Assembly: GCF_030409845.1 (NCBI RefSeq)
Contig: NZ_JAUFQQ010000003.1
Location: forward strand, 2,480,001 to 2,544,000
From: Flavobacterium branchiarum
GTDB taxonomy: Bacteria; Bacteroidota; Bacteroidia; Flavobacteriales; Flavobacteriaceae
DNA length: 64,000 nucleotides
Reading direction: 5' to 3'
The translations under genes and the position numbers were made by a program. This document shows, piece by piece, positions 1-9,396 of this stretch. Numbering within the stretch: the first letter of the stretch is position 1; each line of letters begins with the position of its first letter. The notes under the pieces were generated by a model. It was not told where the DNA came from and did no database searches. It saw only the letters and a list, made by a program, of their open reading frames with translations.

Positions 1-393
1 CCAACCTCCTAAGCTTAATCCAGTAACATAAATTCTATCAGAATCGATATTGTTTTCTTTCTGGATTTTTAAAATCAATCGATATAAAACTTCTGCGTCC
101 CATTCTTCGTTCTCCGGACATTGTGGAGCAAGAACATATGCATCTAGTTTATGGTCTTTTAAATACTTAAATGGCCCATGAATTTTTGCTTTTTCAATAT
201 CAGTTCCTTTTTCACCTGAACCATGAAGAAAAATTAGCAATGGTTTTTTCTCTTTTATATTCTCTGGAATATGCAATGCGTACCCTAATTCATGCTTTTG
301 TATGATTTCGGTTTTGATTTTCCCATTTACAGTTGTTTGAGCAACAGAAATGATTGAATATAATAAAGCGATCACTGCTAATTTATACTTCAT
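1..393 (-). CDS. secreted alpha/beta-hydrolase esterase, C-terminus cut by window edge
   Basis: The minus strand reads an open frame from an ATG at 393 to the window edge, giving 131 residues. It starts with a short hydrophobic signal sequence ending near VAQ. Next comes an oxyanion-type LLIFLHGSGEKG stretch at about residues 80-91, and at the edge a GLSLGGW nucleophile elbow (GxSxGG). This is the pattern of the carboxylesterase / PHB-depolymerase-like / prolyl-oligopeptidase-like secreted hydrolases. The catalytic Asp and His would lie outside the window. The gene follows the GH144-like gene by 13 nt, so it is probably the next member of the susCD operon, where it might remove ester decorations from a glycan. 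The substrate is inference. Confidence 0.8.
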   Translation of the reverse strand, partial: MKYKLAVIALLYSIISVAQTTVNGKIKTEIIQKHELGYALHIPENIKEKKPLLIFLHGSGEKGTDIEKAKIHGPFKYLKDHKLDAYVLAPQCPENEEWDAEVLYRLILKIQKENNIDSDRIYVTGLSLGGW

Positions 394-406
394 TGTATAT
401 ATATTT

Positions 407-1780
407 TTAGAATCCGTATTTACCTGAGTGAAAACCTAAACCTATTAACCCTTGTTTAACTTCTGGAGCATTCATAAATAAGTTCCATAATAAACCTGTA
501 CGGTAGTTTTCTAACATTACTACTTCTGGACCTTGATCTATCGCTAAATAGCGTTGTGCTGTCCAACCATACTGTAAACTACTTGCGTCATAAAATCCTG
601 CTACTCCCCAAGTCTCTTTCTTATGATTTTCATATAAGTTACGCATAACCGCAATTGACTCTTTTGGTGTATACACAATTGAACTAATTGCTGCTGTTGG
701 AGAAATAACTCCTACATCATTACTTGGCATATGCGCATTATAACCGATAGTTCCATCAGTATTTCTAGAATATGATGCTGTTAATCCCCAATAATTAGGT
801 CCATATCCTTTAAATTTCTTAGGATTCTCTACACAGTACTCATAATCAATTTTTACGTGATTTACATTTAAATCCCAGTAGTTTGCGTATTTATCAGTCA
901 ATTGATTTGGATCAAGTCCAACATAAGAATAATGCGCCCAAAATAAAGGCCCTCCAAACTCTTCGGCTCCGTTATGTTTTAGTACTAGAGGGATATTATA
1001 TTTCGATTTTGTCGAAATCATCTCTCCATTTCTTGCCCAACCTTCGTGGTATTCTTTCGGTGTAATTGGGTGTGTTGGCGAAGCGGCGGCCAATACATAA
1101 GTAATTAGACATTCATTATATCCTTCAAGCGGAAAATTCATCTGCCAATCGTATGTTGGTGACCAATGCCAGTATAAAAAATTCTTGTTATTAGTGTACC
1201 ATTTCCAATCAACACCTTTCCAAAGTGCATCATATTTTTTAGCAACTGCTTTTTCTGTATCAGAACCATTTTTTAAATACTCTCGAACCGTAATCATACC
1301 GCTAACTAAAAATGAAGTTTCTACTAAATCTCCTCCATTATCTTTAGTTCCAAATGGTTTTACTTTTCCAGTATTTCCGTCAATCCAATGTGACCAAGCT
1401 CCGTGAAAACGGTCGGCTTTGTCTAAGAAATCAGCTATTTTATTAAGTCTATCAACTCCTTCTTTTTTTGTAATGTAACCTCTAGACATTCCGGACACGA
1501 TTGCCATTAACCCAAAACCAGAACCTCCGGTCGTAACAACATTAGCATCATTTTCGGGATAAACCCCATCAGGATGATAACGCTCTCTCGCCAAGCCTGA
1601 GTTTGGTTCAGCATAATCCCAAAAATACTTAAAGGTTTGTTTCTGCACTACCTCAATAAGCTCTTCATCTGTTAACTTTACAACTTCTGGAGTTACTACT
1701 GTACCATCTTCTGATATGGTTGTATGTGAACCACAACCTAAGAAAACAAGAGCGACTAATAAAACTGAAATTCTAATCAT
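407..1780 (-). CDS. GH144-like (PF10091 'glucoamylase' family) lipoprotein glucanase
   Basis: A 457-aa protein with a lipoprotein signal (lipobox LVFLGC, Cys16), so probably exported and lipid-anchored. The body matches the PF10091 glucoamylase-like family: TFKYFWDYAEPNSGLARER near the N-terminus, a Gly-rich TTGGSGFGLMAIV segment, LYWHWSPTYDW in the middle, GPNYWGLTASYS and a C-terminal ENYRTGLLWNLF. Characterised members of this family are endo-beta-1,2-glucanases (GH144), which cut sophoro-oligosaccharides from beta-1,2-glucan. The gene sits directly downstream of susC/susD, as expected for the surface or periplasmic glycoside hydrolase of a utilisation locus. Family assignment is firm; the substrate is inferred from the family. 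Confidence 0.85.
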   Translation of the reverse strand: MIRISVLLVALVFLGCGSHTTISEDGTVVTPEVVKLTDEELIEVVQKQTFKYFWDYAEPNSGLARERYHPDGVYPENDANVVTTGGSGFGLMAIVSGMSRGYITKKEGVDRLNKIADFLDKADRFHGAWSHWIDGNTGKVKPFGTKDNGGDLVETSFLVSGMITVREYLKNGSDTEKAVAKKYDALWKGVDWKWYTNNKNFLYWHWSPTYDWQMNFPLEGYNECLITYVLAAASPTHPITPKEYHEGWARNGEMISTKSKYNIPLVLKHNGAEEFGGPLFWAHYSYVGLDPNQLTDKYANYWDLNVNHVKIDYEYCVENPKKFKGYGPNYWGLTASYSRNTDGTIGYNAHMPSNDVGVISPTAAISSIVYTPKESIAVMRNLYENHKKETWGVAGFYDASSLQYGWTAQRYLAIDQGPEVVMLENYRTGLLWNLFMNAPEVKQGLIGLGFHSGKYGF

Positions 1781-1807
1781 TATAAAAATTTATGCAATTA
1801 ATAAATA

Positions 1808-1838
1808 ATCACTTCCTCCAGAGTCTGAAGGAAGTGAT
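1808..1838 (-). promoter_or_regulatory. stem-loop in the susD/GH144 junction
   Basis: A perfect 10-bp inverted repeat (ATCACTTCCT / AGGAAGTGAT) with an 11-nt loop lies in the 74-nt gap between susD and the GH144-like gene. No run of T follows it on the minus strand, so it is not an obvious intrinsic terminator. It could stabilise or process the polycistronic mRNA and set different levels for the SusCD pair and the enzyme. That role is inference. Confidence 0.5.
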
Positions 1839-1854
1839 ATTGGTATTCTATTTT

Positions 1855-3276
1855 TTAGTAACCAGGGTTTTGTTTTAAAATACCATTACTTAAAGAAATT
1901 GCTTCTGCTGGAATAGGGAAAAGTTCATTTTTTCCAGTTGTAAATCCTTGAGGTCCTAATACAGTAGCGGCTCTACCTTGACGTACTAGATCCAAAAATC
2001 TATCACTCTCCATACCCATTTCAGATCTTCTTTCTTTCCAAATAGCTAGACGAAGTTGCTCTTTAGACATTGAACTTAGAGCTGGTAACGATGCTCTTTG
2101 TCTAATTTTATTAACAGAAGATAAAGCTAATCCAGTATCTCCAGTTTCATTTGCTGCTTCAGCATTCATCAAAAGAACTTCTGCAAAACGCATTATTCTA
2201 ATATTTTGCTCAGAACCTTCAGAACAGTTTCCTATTTGCCCTGATGGAACGTATGCTTTTTGGTTGTACATCGGGTTATCTCCAATAGGATTAATATAAT
2301 CTTTTTCAGGAGTAGTTTCGCCTCTGTAAATAATAGTCGCATCTCTACGTACATCACCAGTTTCATAAGAATCAGATAAATTTTGAGAAGGTACATTGAA
2401 TCCCCATCCAAATTGATTTCTTACACCTTGTACTTGAGAAAATTGAGAATTTGATAAATCACAATTTCCAGATACATAAGTACATTGTACTTCAAAAATA
2501 GATTCTATACTATTTTCAAATTCAATACGGAATACACTGTTATAACTTGGTAACAAGCCATACCCCATTCCCATTACTTGATTCGTAAGAGAAAGTACTT
2601 TATCCCAATTTCCTAAATACATATTCGCTTTTGCTTCAAATGCTCTAGCTGCTCCTTTTGTAGCTCTACCAATATCGGTAGCTCCATAATTAGCTGGTAA
2701 ATTTTCTTCTGCAAATTTAAGATCAGCCAAAATAAAGTTATAAACTTCCTCTTTTGAGTTTCTTGGAAGGTTATAATTCCCATCAGCAGGAATCCCATCA
2801 TATATAGGCACTCCACCATAAAGCTTAACTAAATTGAAATAATGGTATGCTCTAAAAAAACGTGCTTCGGCAAGTAACCTTGATTTCAAGGCATCATCCA
2901 TTGGAATGCTTGGAATATTAGTGATTGTTTGATTCGCTAAGTTGATTCCTCTAAATTGACCACTCCAATATCCTTCAATTATCCCTGCTGATGCAGTAAA
3001 CGTGAAGTTTTTGATATCGTCAAAGAAAGGAGCATCACCAGGTGAACTTCCTTTATCAGCATCATCAGAAGATACAGATAAAATAATTGGAGCAAAAGCT
3101 GCTAAATCCCAAGTTCTTAAATTTGTATAAATTGCACTTACAGAAGCTAAAGCATCTTCTTTTGTTTTGAAGAAGTTTTCACTTTTGATTTGATCCTCTG
3201 GCTTTATATCAAGATAACTATCGCTACAAGCACTTAAAAGTGCTGCTCCAAAAAGTGTAAATATTATTTTTCTCAT
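1855..3276 (-). CDS. susD: SusD/RagB-family glycan-binding lipoprotein
   Basis: A 473-aa protein with a lipoprotein signal (LLSAC, Cys17) and the SusD layout: an N-terminal helical part (SYLDIKPEDQIKSENFFKT), TPR-like helices with the family motif RLLAEARFFRAYHYFNLVKLYGGVP, and the conserved C-terminal section IRIMRFAEVLLMNAEAANETG, KIRQRA, LAIWKERRSEMGMESDRFLDLVR. SusD proteins bind glycan at the outer surface and act as a lid on the SusC channel. It starts 4 nt after the susC stop, so the two are translationally close. The sugar bound cannot be read from sequence; the adjacent GH144-like enzyme suggests a beta-1,2-glucan. Confidence 0.95.
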   Translation of the reverse strand: MRKIIFTLFGAALLSACSDSYLDIKPEDQIKSENFFKTKEDALASVSAIYTNLRTWDLAAFAPIILSVSSDDADKGSSPGDAPFFDDIKNFTFTASAGIIEGYWSGQFRGINLANQTITNIPSIPMDDALKSRLLAEARFFRAYHYFNLVKLYGGVPIYDGIPADGNYNLPRNSKEEVYNFILADLKFAEENLPANYGATDIGRATKGAARAFEAKANMYLGNWDKVLSLTNQVMGMGYGLLPSYNSVFRIEFENSIESIFEVQCTYVSGNCDLSNSQFSQVQGVRNQFGWGFNVPSQNLSDSYETGDVRRDATIIYRGETTPEKDYINPIGDNPMYNQKAYVPSGQIGNCSEGSEQNIRIMRFAEVLLMNAEAANETGDTGLALSSVNKIRQRASLPALSSMSKEQLRLAIWKERRSEMGMESDRFLDLVRQGRAATVLGPQGFTTGKNELFPIPAEAISLSNGILKQNPGY

Positions 3277-3280
3277 TATA

Positions 3281-6200
3281 TTAAAAGTTTAAGTTAATTC
3301 CAAAACTGTATGTAGCTGATAATGGGTAAGCATTATTATCAACTCCTAAGTTTTCAATAGTTTGATTTCCTAATTCAGGAGAAAAACCATTGTATTTAAA
3401 TGCAGTAAATGGATTTTGTGCGCTTAAATAAAAGCGTAATTTTTCGACTCTAATTCTACTTAATAAACTTTCAGGTAGTGAGTACCCTAATTGTATTGTT
3501 CTTACTCTAAAGTAATCTCCTTTTTCTACGTAAAATGAACTTGGACGAGAAGAGTTTTGATCTGAGTTTGCTGCTGGGTAAGTATTAGAAGGATTAGAAA
3601 CTGTCCAACGATTGTTTACAAAATCTTGGTCCCAATTTTCATTACCAAAACGAGAGTTTCTATTAAAATTATATATTTCATTTCCTGCAACACCTTGGAA
3701 TTCTACTGCTAAATCAACATTTGAATAAGCTAAGTTTACACCAAAACCATAAGTTACATCTGGAATTGGACTTCCTAGGAATGTTTTATCTTCATTATCA
3801 ATTACACCATTTCCATCTAAATCTTTAAATTTCAATGCTCCAACTTTTGATCCTAAAGCAGTTGCTTCGGCTTGAGTTTGAATAACTCCATCTGTTTGGA
3901 AACCATAATAAGCTCCAACTTCTTGTCCTTTTTCATATCTTTTTACAGGGTTACCAAACAAACTAGGTCCTGTATTAAAGAATGATCCACCGATTACATC
4001 TGTAATTTGGTTTTTTATTGTTGTAAAGTTTCCGTAAACAGAATAACTAAATTTTTCTCCAATTTTATCATTCCAAGTTGCAGAAAATTCAACTCCTTTG
4101 TTTTCAAATGAACCAGCATTAGTATAATAATTTCCTCCTAAACCAGAAGTACTTAAGTTAGTTATATTAAAAATAGCATCTTTAGTTTCTTTTTTATAGT
4201 AACCTGCTTCTATAGATAAACGGTCTTTCAACATTCTTAATTCAATTCCTATATCTGTACCAGTAACAACTTCCCACTCAATTGATGGATCTACTAATTT
4301 AGTAATAGATATAGCTGAATTTACTTGAGAAGGATTTCCGAAAAATGCACCTGACATTGTAGATGCAGTATTATCAAACTGTCTTGTAATAGTTGCATTT
4401 CCTAATTTACCCCAGCTTCCTTTAATTTTCAAGAAATCTACACCTAAATTCTGCATGAATTTTTCTTTACTAATAACCCATCCAAGTCCTACAGAAGGGA
4501 AAGTAGCAGATTTTTGATTTCCATCAAAATTGTAAACAGAAGCTCCATCACGACGAACAGTTGCGTTAAAAAGATACTTGTCATCAAAAGCATATTGTAC
4601 ACGTCCAAAATAAGATTGGAAACGAGTTTCACTACCTTGATCACCTGGTTTATCAGCTAATAAGTCAGTTAAAGAATTTCCTAAATTCAAATATAACGTT
4701 TCATCAGAACCGAAAAAAGGAACATCAATTACTGAAAATGAAGTGTTTCTAGTTTTTCTACTTTCACGGCTCGCACCTGCTAAAGCTACAATTCTGTGTT
4801 TATCAAAAGATTTAGTCCATGTAAGTGTATTCTCAGTCAAAAGATTATCTCTTGTAGCATCATTTTTTGTAAGCTTACTGTTTCTAAGTATAGCTGATGT
4901 AAGAGGCATGAACTCTGGAGTATAGATATATGCAGCAGAAGTTTCAAAATCTCTAGAAATATTAACTTTGTAAGTTAAGTCTTTTAAGATATCATATTCA
5001 GCATATCCACCTAACAATGTTCTTGTTATATCGGTTTTACCTCTATATAAATCCAACATCATTCTTGCATTATTATCTCCAGCTGTACCTAAACCAGAAC
5101 CAGCAGGAACTTTACCATAAGAACCATCTGCATTATATACAGGAACTACAGGAGGTGTAATTCTTGCCGTTTGAAATGGTGCATTTATATCATTTGAATC
5201 TGATTTTGAATAAGCTAAACTACCTCCAACTCTAAATCTGTCAGATATGTCATAAGAAGTATTAAAACGTGCAGTAATTCTTTTGTAATCTTCACCAGAA
5301 CTTACTCCTTTACCTGCATCGGTGATACCATCTTGAGTAAAATAACCGATACCCATAGAATATCTTGCTTTTTCTGAAGCTCCACTAATACCTAGATTGT
5401 GAGAATTAATCAAAGAAGTTTTTCTTAAAATTTGATCCATCCAGTTAGTATCAACTCCATTAAATTGACCTAATGTCAATACTTTTGATGGGTCTGTATT
5501 TCCTTCAAATTGTAATTTTTCGTTATACAGTTGAACATAATCTGCAGAATTTGCAAACTTTGGTACATTAGTCGGAGTTTGAAATCCAACATTAGAATCA
5601 TAACTGAATTTTATGTTTTCAGCAACGCCTTTTTTTCCAAGTTTAGTTGTGATTACAATAACACCATTTGCTGCTCTAATACCATAGATAGCAGAACTTG
5701 AAGCATCTTTAAGGATACTCATCTTATCGATATCATTTGGATTAAGGTAAGAGATATCATTTGTTATTACTCCATCAACAACATAAAGCACATCTCCACC
5801 AGAAATACTTCCAATTCCTCTTACGGTTACTTTTGGTTGTCCACCTGGACTTCCTGAGTTAACGATTGAAACCCCAGCAACTTTTCCTTGAAGTGAACTC
5901 ACTGCGCTAGCATTAGGTCTATTTGCTAAATCTTTTTGAGAAACTACAGCAATTGAACCAGTAATATCTGATTTCTTTTGAGTTCCATATCCAATAACTA
6001 CAACTTCTTTTAAAGCAGTGTCTTCAGATTCTTTTAAAACAATACTCATAGGAGTTGAAGTTGCGTTGATTACTACAGCTTCAAATCCAACCATGCTAAT
6101 TTTTAAAGGCTCGCCTACTTTGGCTTTGATCTCAAAATTACCATCAAAATCGGTGTCTGCGGAAGTTCTAGATTCGGTGGCATAAACCAATGTTCCTGGA

Positions 6201-6304
6201 ATTGCCATACCTTGAGGATCTAAGACCTTACCTTTAATTACTTGACCAGACATGTATGCTGGAAGTAGAATGAGCGCTAATAAGCTAAAAATAAGATTTC
6301 TCAT
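3281..6304 (-). CDS. susC: SusC/RagA-family TonB-dependent outer-membrane transporter
   Basis: A 1007-aa protein with a signal peptide, then a carboxypeptidase-D regulatory-like domain (about residues 22-105, VIKGKVLDPQGMAIPGTLVYA), a TonB-box-like segment before the plug (EVVVIGYGTQKKSDITGSI) and the SusC/RagA plug signature around residues 145-190 (PKVTVRGIGSISGGDVLYVVDGV). A long beta-barrel follows and ends in a terminal Phe (INLNF). It imports oligosaccharides across the outer membrane with TonB energy and pairs with the SusD just downstream. The plug-preceding segment and plug look intact. It is the first gene of the operon; a TAnnTTTG box lies 29 nt upstream of the start. Confidence 0.96.
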   Translation of the reverse strand: MRNLIFSLLALILLPAYMSGQVIKGKVLDPQGMAIPGTLVYATESRTSADTDFDGNFEIKAKVGEPLKISMVGFEAVVINATSTPMSIVLKESEDTALKEVVVIGYGTQKKSDITGSIAVVSQKDLANRPNASAVSSLQGKVAGVSIVNSGSPGGQPKVTVRGIGSISGGDVLYVVDGVITNDISYLNPNDIDKMSILKDASSSAIYGIRAANGVIVITTKLGKKGVAENIKFSYDSNVGFQTPTNVPKFANSADYVQLYNEKLQFEGNTDPSKVLTLGQFNGVDTNWMDQILRKTSLINSHNLGISGASEKARYSMGIGYFTQDGITDAGKGVSSGEDYKRITARFNTSYDISDRFRVGGSLAYSKSDSNDINAPFQTARITPPVVPVYNADGSYGKVPAGSGLGTAGDNNARMMLDLYRGKTDITRTLLGGYAEYDILKDLTYKVNISRDFETSAAYIYTPEFMPLTSAILRNSKLTKNDATRDNLLTENTLTWTKSFDKHRIVALAGASRESRKTRNTSFSVIDVPFFGSDETLYLNLGNSLTDLLADKPGDQGSETRFQSYFGRVQYAFDDKYLFNATVRRDGASVYNFDGNQKSATFPSVGLGWVISKEKFMQNLGVDFLKIKGSWGKLGNATITRQFDNTASTMSGAFFGNPSQVNSAISITKLVDPSIEWEVVTGTDIGIELRMLKDRLSIEAGYYKKETKDAIFNITNLSTSGLGGNYYTNAGSFENKGVEFSATWNDKIGEKFSYSVYGNFTTIKNQITDVIGGSFFNTGPSLFGNPVKRYEKGQEVGAYYGFQTDGVIQTQAEATALGSKVGALKFKDLDGNGVIDNEDKTFLGSPIPDVTYGFGVNLAYSNVDLAVEFQGVAGNEIYNFNRNSRFGNENWDQDFVNNRWTVSNPSNTYPAANSDQNSSRPSSFYVEKGDYFRVRTIQLGYSLPESLLSRIRVEKLRFYLSAQNPFTAFKYNGFSPELGNQTIENLGVDNNAYPLSATYSFGINLNF

Positions 6305-6333
6305 ATATTAATAAATTGTTAAAGTTAGTTCGT

Positions 6334-6341
6334 CAAACTTA
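6334..6341 (-). promoter_or_regulatory. -7 box of the susC promoter
   Basis: TAAGTTTG on the minus strand matches the Bacteroidota -7 consensus TAnnTTTG and ends 29 nt before the susC ATG. No clear TTG is present at the expected -33 position, so the promoter may depend on an activator, as is usual for such loci. Confidence 0.5.
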
Positions 6342-6458
6342 GATAATTACAACGTTATAGTAAGTTAAACAGGTATACTACATAAATACATCATACCACA
6401 CAAAAATCTATTTAAAACAATGTAAAACAGATAATTATACCAAATAAAAAACATCACC

Positions 6459-6477
6459 CTACATCATGATGATGTAG
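6459..6477. promoter_or_regulatory. 19-bp palindrome upstream of susC, candidate operator
   Basis: ctacatcatgatgatgtag is a perfect inverted repeat with 9-bp arms around one base. Additional half-site-like words (acatcac before it, taatgatgtatta after it) flank it. It lies about 120 bp upstream of the susC -7 box, in the 243-bp gap between susC and the regulator gene. This placement suits the binding site of the adjacent LuxR-type HTH regulator. Binding is inference. Confidence 0.45.
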
Positions 6478-6547
6478 TAATGATGTATTAGAATTTGATA
6501 TAAATTAAAGTTAAATATTGAATTATCTATAAAAAACTAACATCTTA

Positions 6548-9313
6548 TTATAGATTTAATAAAAAACTAGAGAGGTTTTCGTCCTGAACTAGGTTCAATT
6601 TCTTTCTTAGTCGATAACGATGTAGTTCTACCCCTCTAAAAGAAATATTCATTAAAGGCGCAATCTCTTTTGAAGAAAGATTCATTTTTAAGTAAATGCA
6701 AAGCTTAATGTCCTTAGAAGTTAAAATTGGATATTTTTGAGATAGGTTGGTCACAAATTCATTGTGAATTTGATTTAGATTATTCTCAAAAATTTCCCAT
6801 TCATGTTTATTGACAGCATTAATTTTTATCGCTTTTTTAATTTCGCTTTTAAGTTTATTAAAGTCTGTCTCTGAATCAAGAATGCTTTGAATCTTCTCAA
6901 TCATTTCACCTTGTTTAGCAATAGAAAGTGATTTTCCTGCAACTTCAGATGATTTGGTTTGTAATTCAAGTTCTAGAATATGTTTTTGGTACTCTTGGCT
7001 GTTCAAGTCATGCTCTGCCTTCAATTCCACTTCTAGAATTTCTTTCTGATGTCTTAGCTCCTCCTCTTTAAGTTCTATTTTTTGCAAATAACGCATCTTG
7101 TTCCATCTGTAGTAAACATATAAAACACCTGCTATAATAGACAAATACAATAAAAGCATCCAAGAAGAAAAATACCAAGGTTTTGCAATTAGAAAATTAA
7201 AATTTGAAATTTTACTATAACTTAGGCCATCATGATTATATATCTCTATATTATGTGACCCACTATTTAAGTTATTTAAAACAATCAAACCGTCTTTTAT
7301 AGGTCTAAAATTATTCTCATCGTTAATTTTATAAAATAAGTTTGGTTTAGATGCTCCAAATAAGCCAGAAATTACATTTATTCGTAATTCTGAATTGTAA
7401 TTTATCTTAGAATTATTTTCTATTAACTTTTCATCATTGAATACTTCAACTTTTAAATCTAATTTTTGTTTATTTATTTCTTTTAATTTAAAGGATATAA
7501 AACCATCGTCTAGATTCAATAAGTAATTGTTCTTATTTTTAAATACATTCAGATTGTCATTAATGATTTTACCTTTATAGTATTTCTCCTGAATACTATT
7601 CCATATAAATTTATTCCCATTTGCATAAATATGGTATAAAAGTCCATCTTGCAACAATATGAAATGATTTTCATCCATAGCTGCTACATCAGAAATATTT
7701 ACAAAATTAGAATTAAAAAGCTCGTTATTTTCTAATTGATTGGTAATCGAGTTATAAGTGTACCAGGCTTTATTTATTAAAAATAAAATTTCATTTCTGA
7801 ACTCAAATATTTTTACACCAAAATCATTACTAATTTTACTGTGTTGCGTAACATTTTCAACCTTCTCTGTTTCGTAATTATCATTAAATAAAATTCTATA
7901 TAATCCCCTATAATTATCAGCTGCCCACACCTCATTTTTTTTGTTTTGAGCTACATATTTTATAGGTTTCATTAATCCTTTTAAAACAACTTTTTGCTCT
8001 AAATTATTAATGTCTTTATATACAACAACACCACTATAAGTAGCTTGAAAATAACAACTTCCAATACTACTTTTGGTGAAATTCCATCCTCCATTAATTG
8101 TGTTTAACTTGGAGAACTGTCCATTTTTGTACAAAAATGTTCCTTCATTATGACCAATAAAATACCTATTATCTACTTTACTTATATTCCATGCTTGCCC
8201 CTGACTATTAGGAATCATAGAAAGTTTTTTATCTGCATACTTAAAAACACCATGATTAGACGCCATTAAATACTCCTTATCAATATTAACTACCGAGTAT
8301 ACTGATCCTAAAACTCCCGAATTATCATAAAAAATAGAAACCGGTGACGTAACTTCAATATGAGCTATTCCGTTATCCAATCCTAACCATAAATCATCTT
8401 CTTTATCTAATCCTATACTCAGAATAGAATTATTCATCAATACATTTTTTCTATTGATGTTTTTAAAAGAATTATCATTAAAATCAAACATATAAATCCC
8501 TTCCCCAGCGGTACCAATTATAAGTTTGTTGTTTTTTAAAAATCGAGCAACATTTATATTTGCATTCTTTAAAACATCATTTAATGGGTTATTCCAAGCT
8601 GTTAAAGTACTTTTATCAGCCACAAAAATTCCTTTCTTATGGGTAAAGATGTATATTTTATTCTGATATTTTTCAATGGCATGAATAACATTATTCTTTA
8701 ATGCATCCCAACCTTTTACTGGATTTAATTTGTTTCCATTAAGAACAAAAACACCATGTTCAACAGATGCTACAAGCAATTGATTATCTACAACAAAACA
8801 ATAGGAAATCAAAAATGGTAATTTGGTTTTCTTGATTGATTTTCCATCATAAGTAAAAATCTGATTGAATGATTGGAAATAAATTAAACCATTATGTTTA
8901 AAAATTTTCCATACTTCCTCATTCTCATTTTCATCAAATACCTTTCTTTTTTTAGAAACAGAAACGTACTTCATTTTTCCATCTTGTCGATACCAGTAAC
9001 CAAATTCTTTGTAGGTACCTGAATATACTTTATCCCCATCAACCATAATTGAGCGAATAATTGTTTTGTTTGGTAATGTATACTTTTCCCAAACAACTCC
9101 ATTGTAACGCACCAAGTAATGATTGTTTGCAAAATACATTGCATTATCATTTCCTTGTGCAACACTCCATGTTTGGTTATCGCCTTCGTAACTAGATTTA
9201 TTATAATTTTCTACAAATGGAAGTAGCTCTTGAGCTTGGATTTGAAACGTTATAAAAAGGAGGAGTAATAACTTAGGGAGATTTGATTTCAAAATATTGG
9301 AATTTATGTTCAA
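6548..9313 (-). CDS. membrane-anchored propeller / Y_Y_Y / LuxR-type HTH regulator
   Basis: A 921-aa SusR-like sensor-regulator. It has an N-terminal signal (KLLLLLFITFQIQAQ), then a long periplasmic part with beta-propeller repeats (LIGTAGEGIYMFDF, DLWLGLDNGIAHI), a Y_Y_Y-like Ig domain (LNSGSHNIEIYNHDG), one membrane helix at about 713-737, a coiled coil at about 740-800, and a C-terminal LuxR-type helix-turn-helix at about 863-921 (SSKEIAPLMNISFRGVELHRYRLRKKL). It carries no histidine kinase or receiver domain, so signal and DNA binding sit in one membrane protein. It lies directly upstream of susC on the same strand. There is no ATG start: the frame opens with TTG at 9313, and a second TTG at 9292 would give MKSNLPKLLLLL. 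Because a TATATTTG box overlaps the first, the 9292 start is quite possible. Confidence 0.85.
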   Translation of the reverse strand: MNINSNILKSNLPKLLLLLFITFQIQAQELLPFVENYNKSSYEGDNQTWSVAQGNDNAMYFANNHYLVRYNGVVWEKYTLPNKTIIRSIMVDGDKVYSGTYKEFGYWYRQDGKMKYVSVSKKRKVFDENENEEVWKIFKHNGLIYFQSFNQIFTYDGKSIKKTKLPFLISYCFVVDNQLLVASVEHGVFVLNGNKLNPVKGWDALKNNVIHAIEKYQNKIYIFTHKKGIFVADKSTLTAWNNPLNDVLKNANINVARFLKNNKLIIGTAGEGIYMFDFNDNSFKNINRKNVLMNNSILSIGLDKEDDLWLGLDNGIAHIEVTSPVSIFYDNSGVLGSVYSVVNIDKEYLMASNHGVFKYADKKLSMIPNSQGQAWNISKVDNRYFIGHNEGTFLYKNGQFSKLNTINGGWNFTKSSIGSCYFQATYSGVVVYKDINNLEQKVVLKGLMKPIKYVAQNKKNEVWAADNYRGLYRILFNDNYETEKVENVTQHSKISNDFGVKIFEFRNEILFLINKAWYTYNSITNQLENNELFNSNFVNISDVAAMDENHFILLQDGLLYHIYANGNKFIWNSIQEKYYKGKIINDNLNVFKNKNNYLLNLDDGFISFKLKEINKQKLDLKVEVFNDEKLIENNSKINYNSELRINVISGLFGASKPNLFYKINDENNFRPIKDGLIVLNNLNSGSHNIEIYNHDGLSYSKISNFNFLIAKPWYFSSWMLLLYLSIIAGVLYVYYRWNKMRYLQKIELKEEELRHQKEILEVELKAEHDLNSQEYQKHILELELQTKSSEVAGKSLSIAKQGEMIEKIQSILDSETDFNKLKSEIKKAIKINAVNKHEWEIFENNLNQIHNEFVTNLSQKYPILTSKDIKLCIYLKMNLSSKEIAPLMNISFRGVELHRYRLRKKLNLVQDENLSSFLLNL

Positions 9314-9343
9314 ATATAATCACATTTATTCAATTTTTCATAT

Positions 9344-9373
9344 AAAAAAAGCCTCTCTAATGAGAAGCTTTTC
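9344..9373 (-). terminator. intrinsic terminator after ackA
   Basis: On the minus strand AAAAGCtTCTC-atta-GAGAgGC is followed by seven T. It lies 24 nt after the ackA stop and before the propeller-regulator gene. Confidence 0.8.
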
Positions 9374-9396
9374 TATTATAAAATAAGGAGTCTTTT

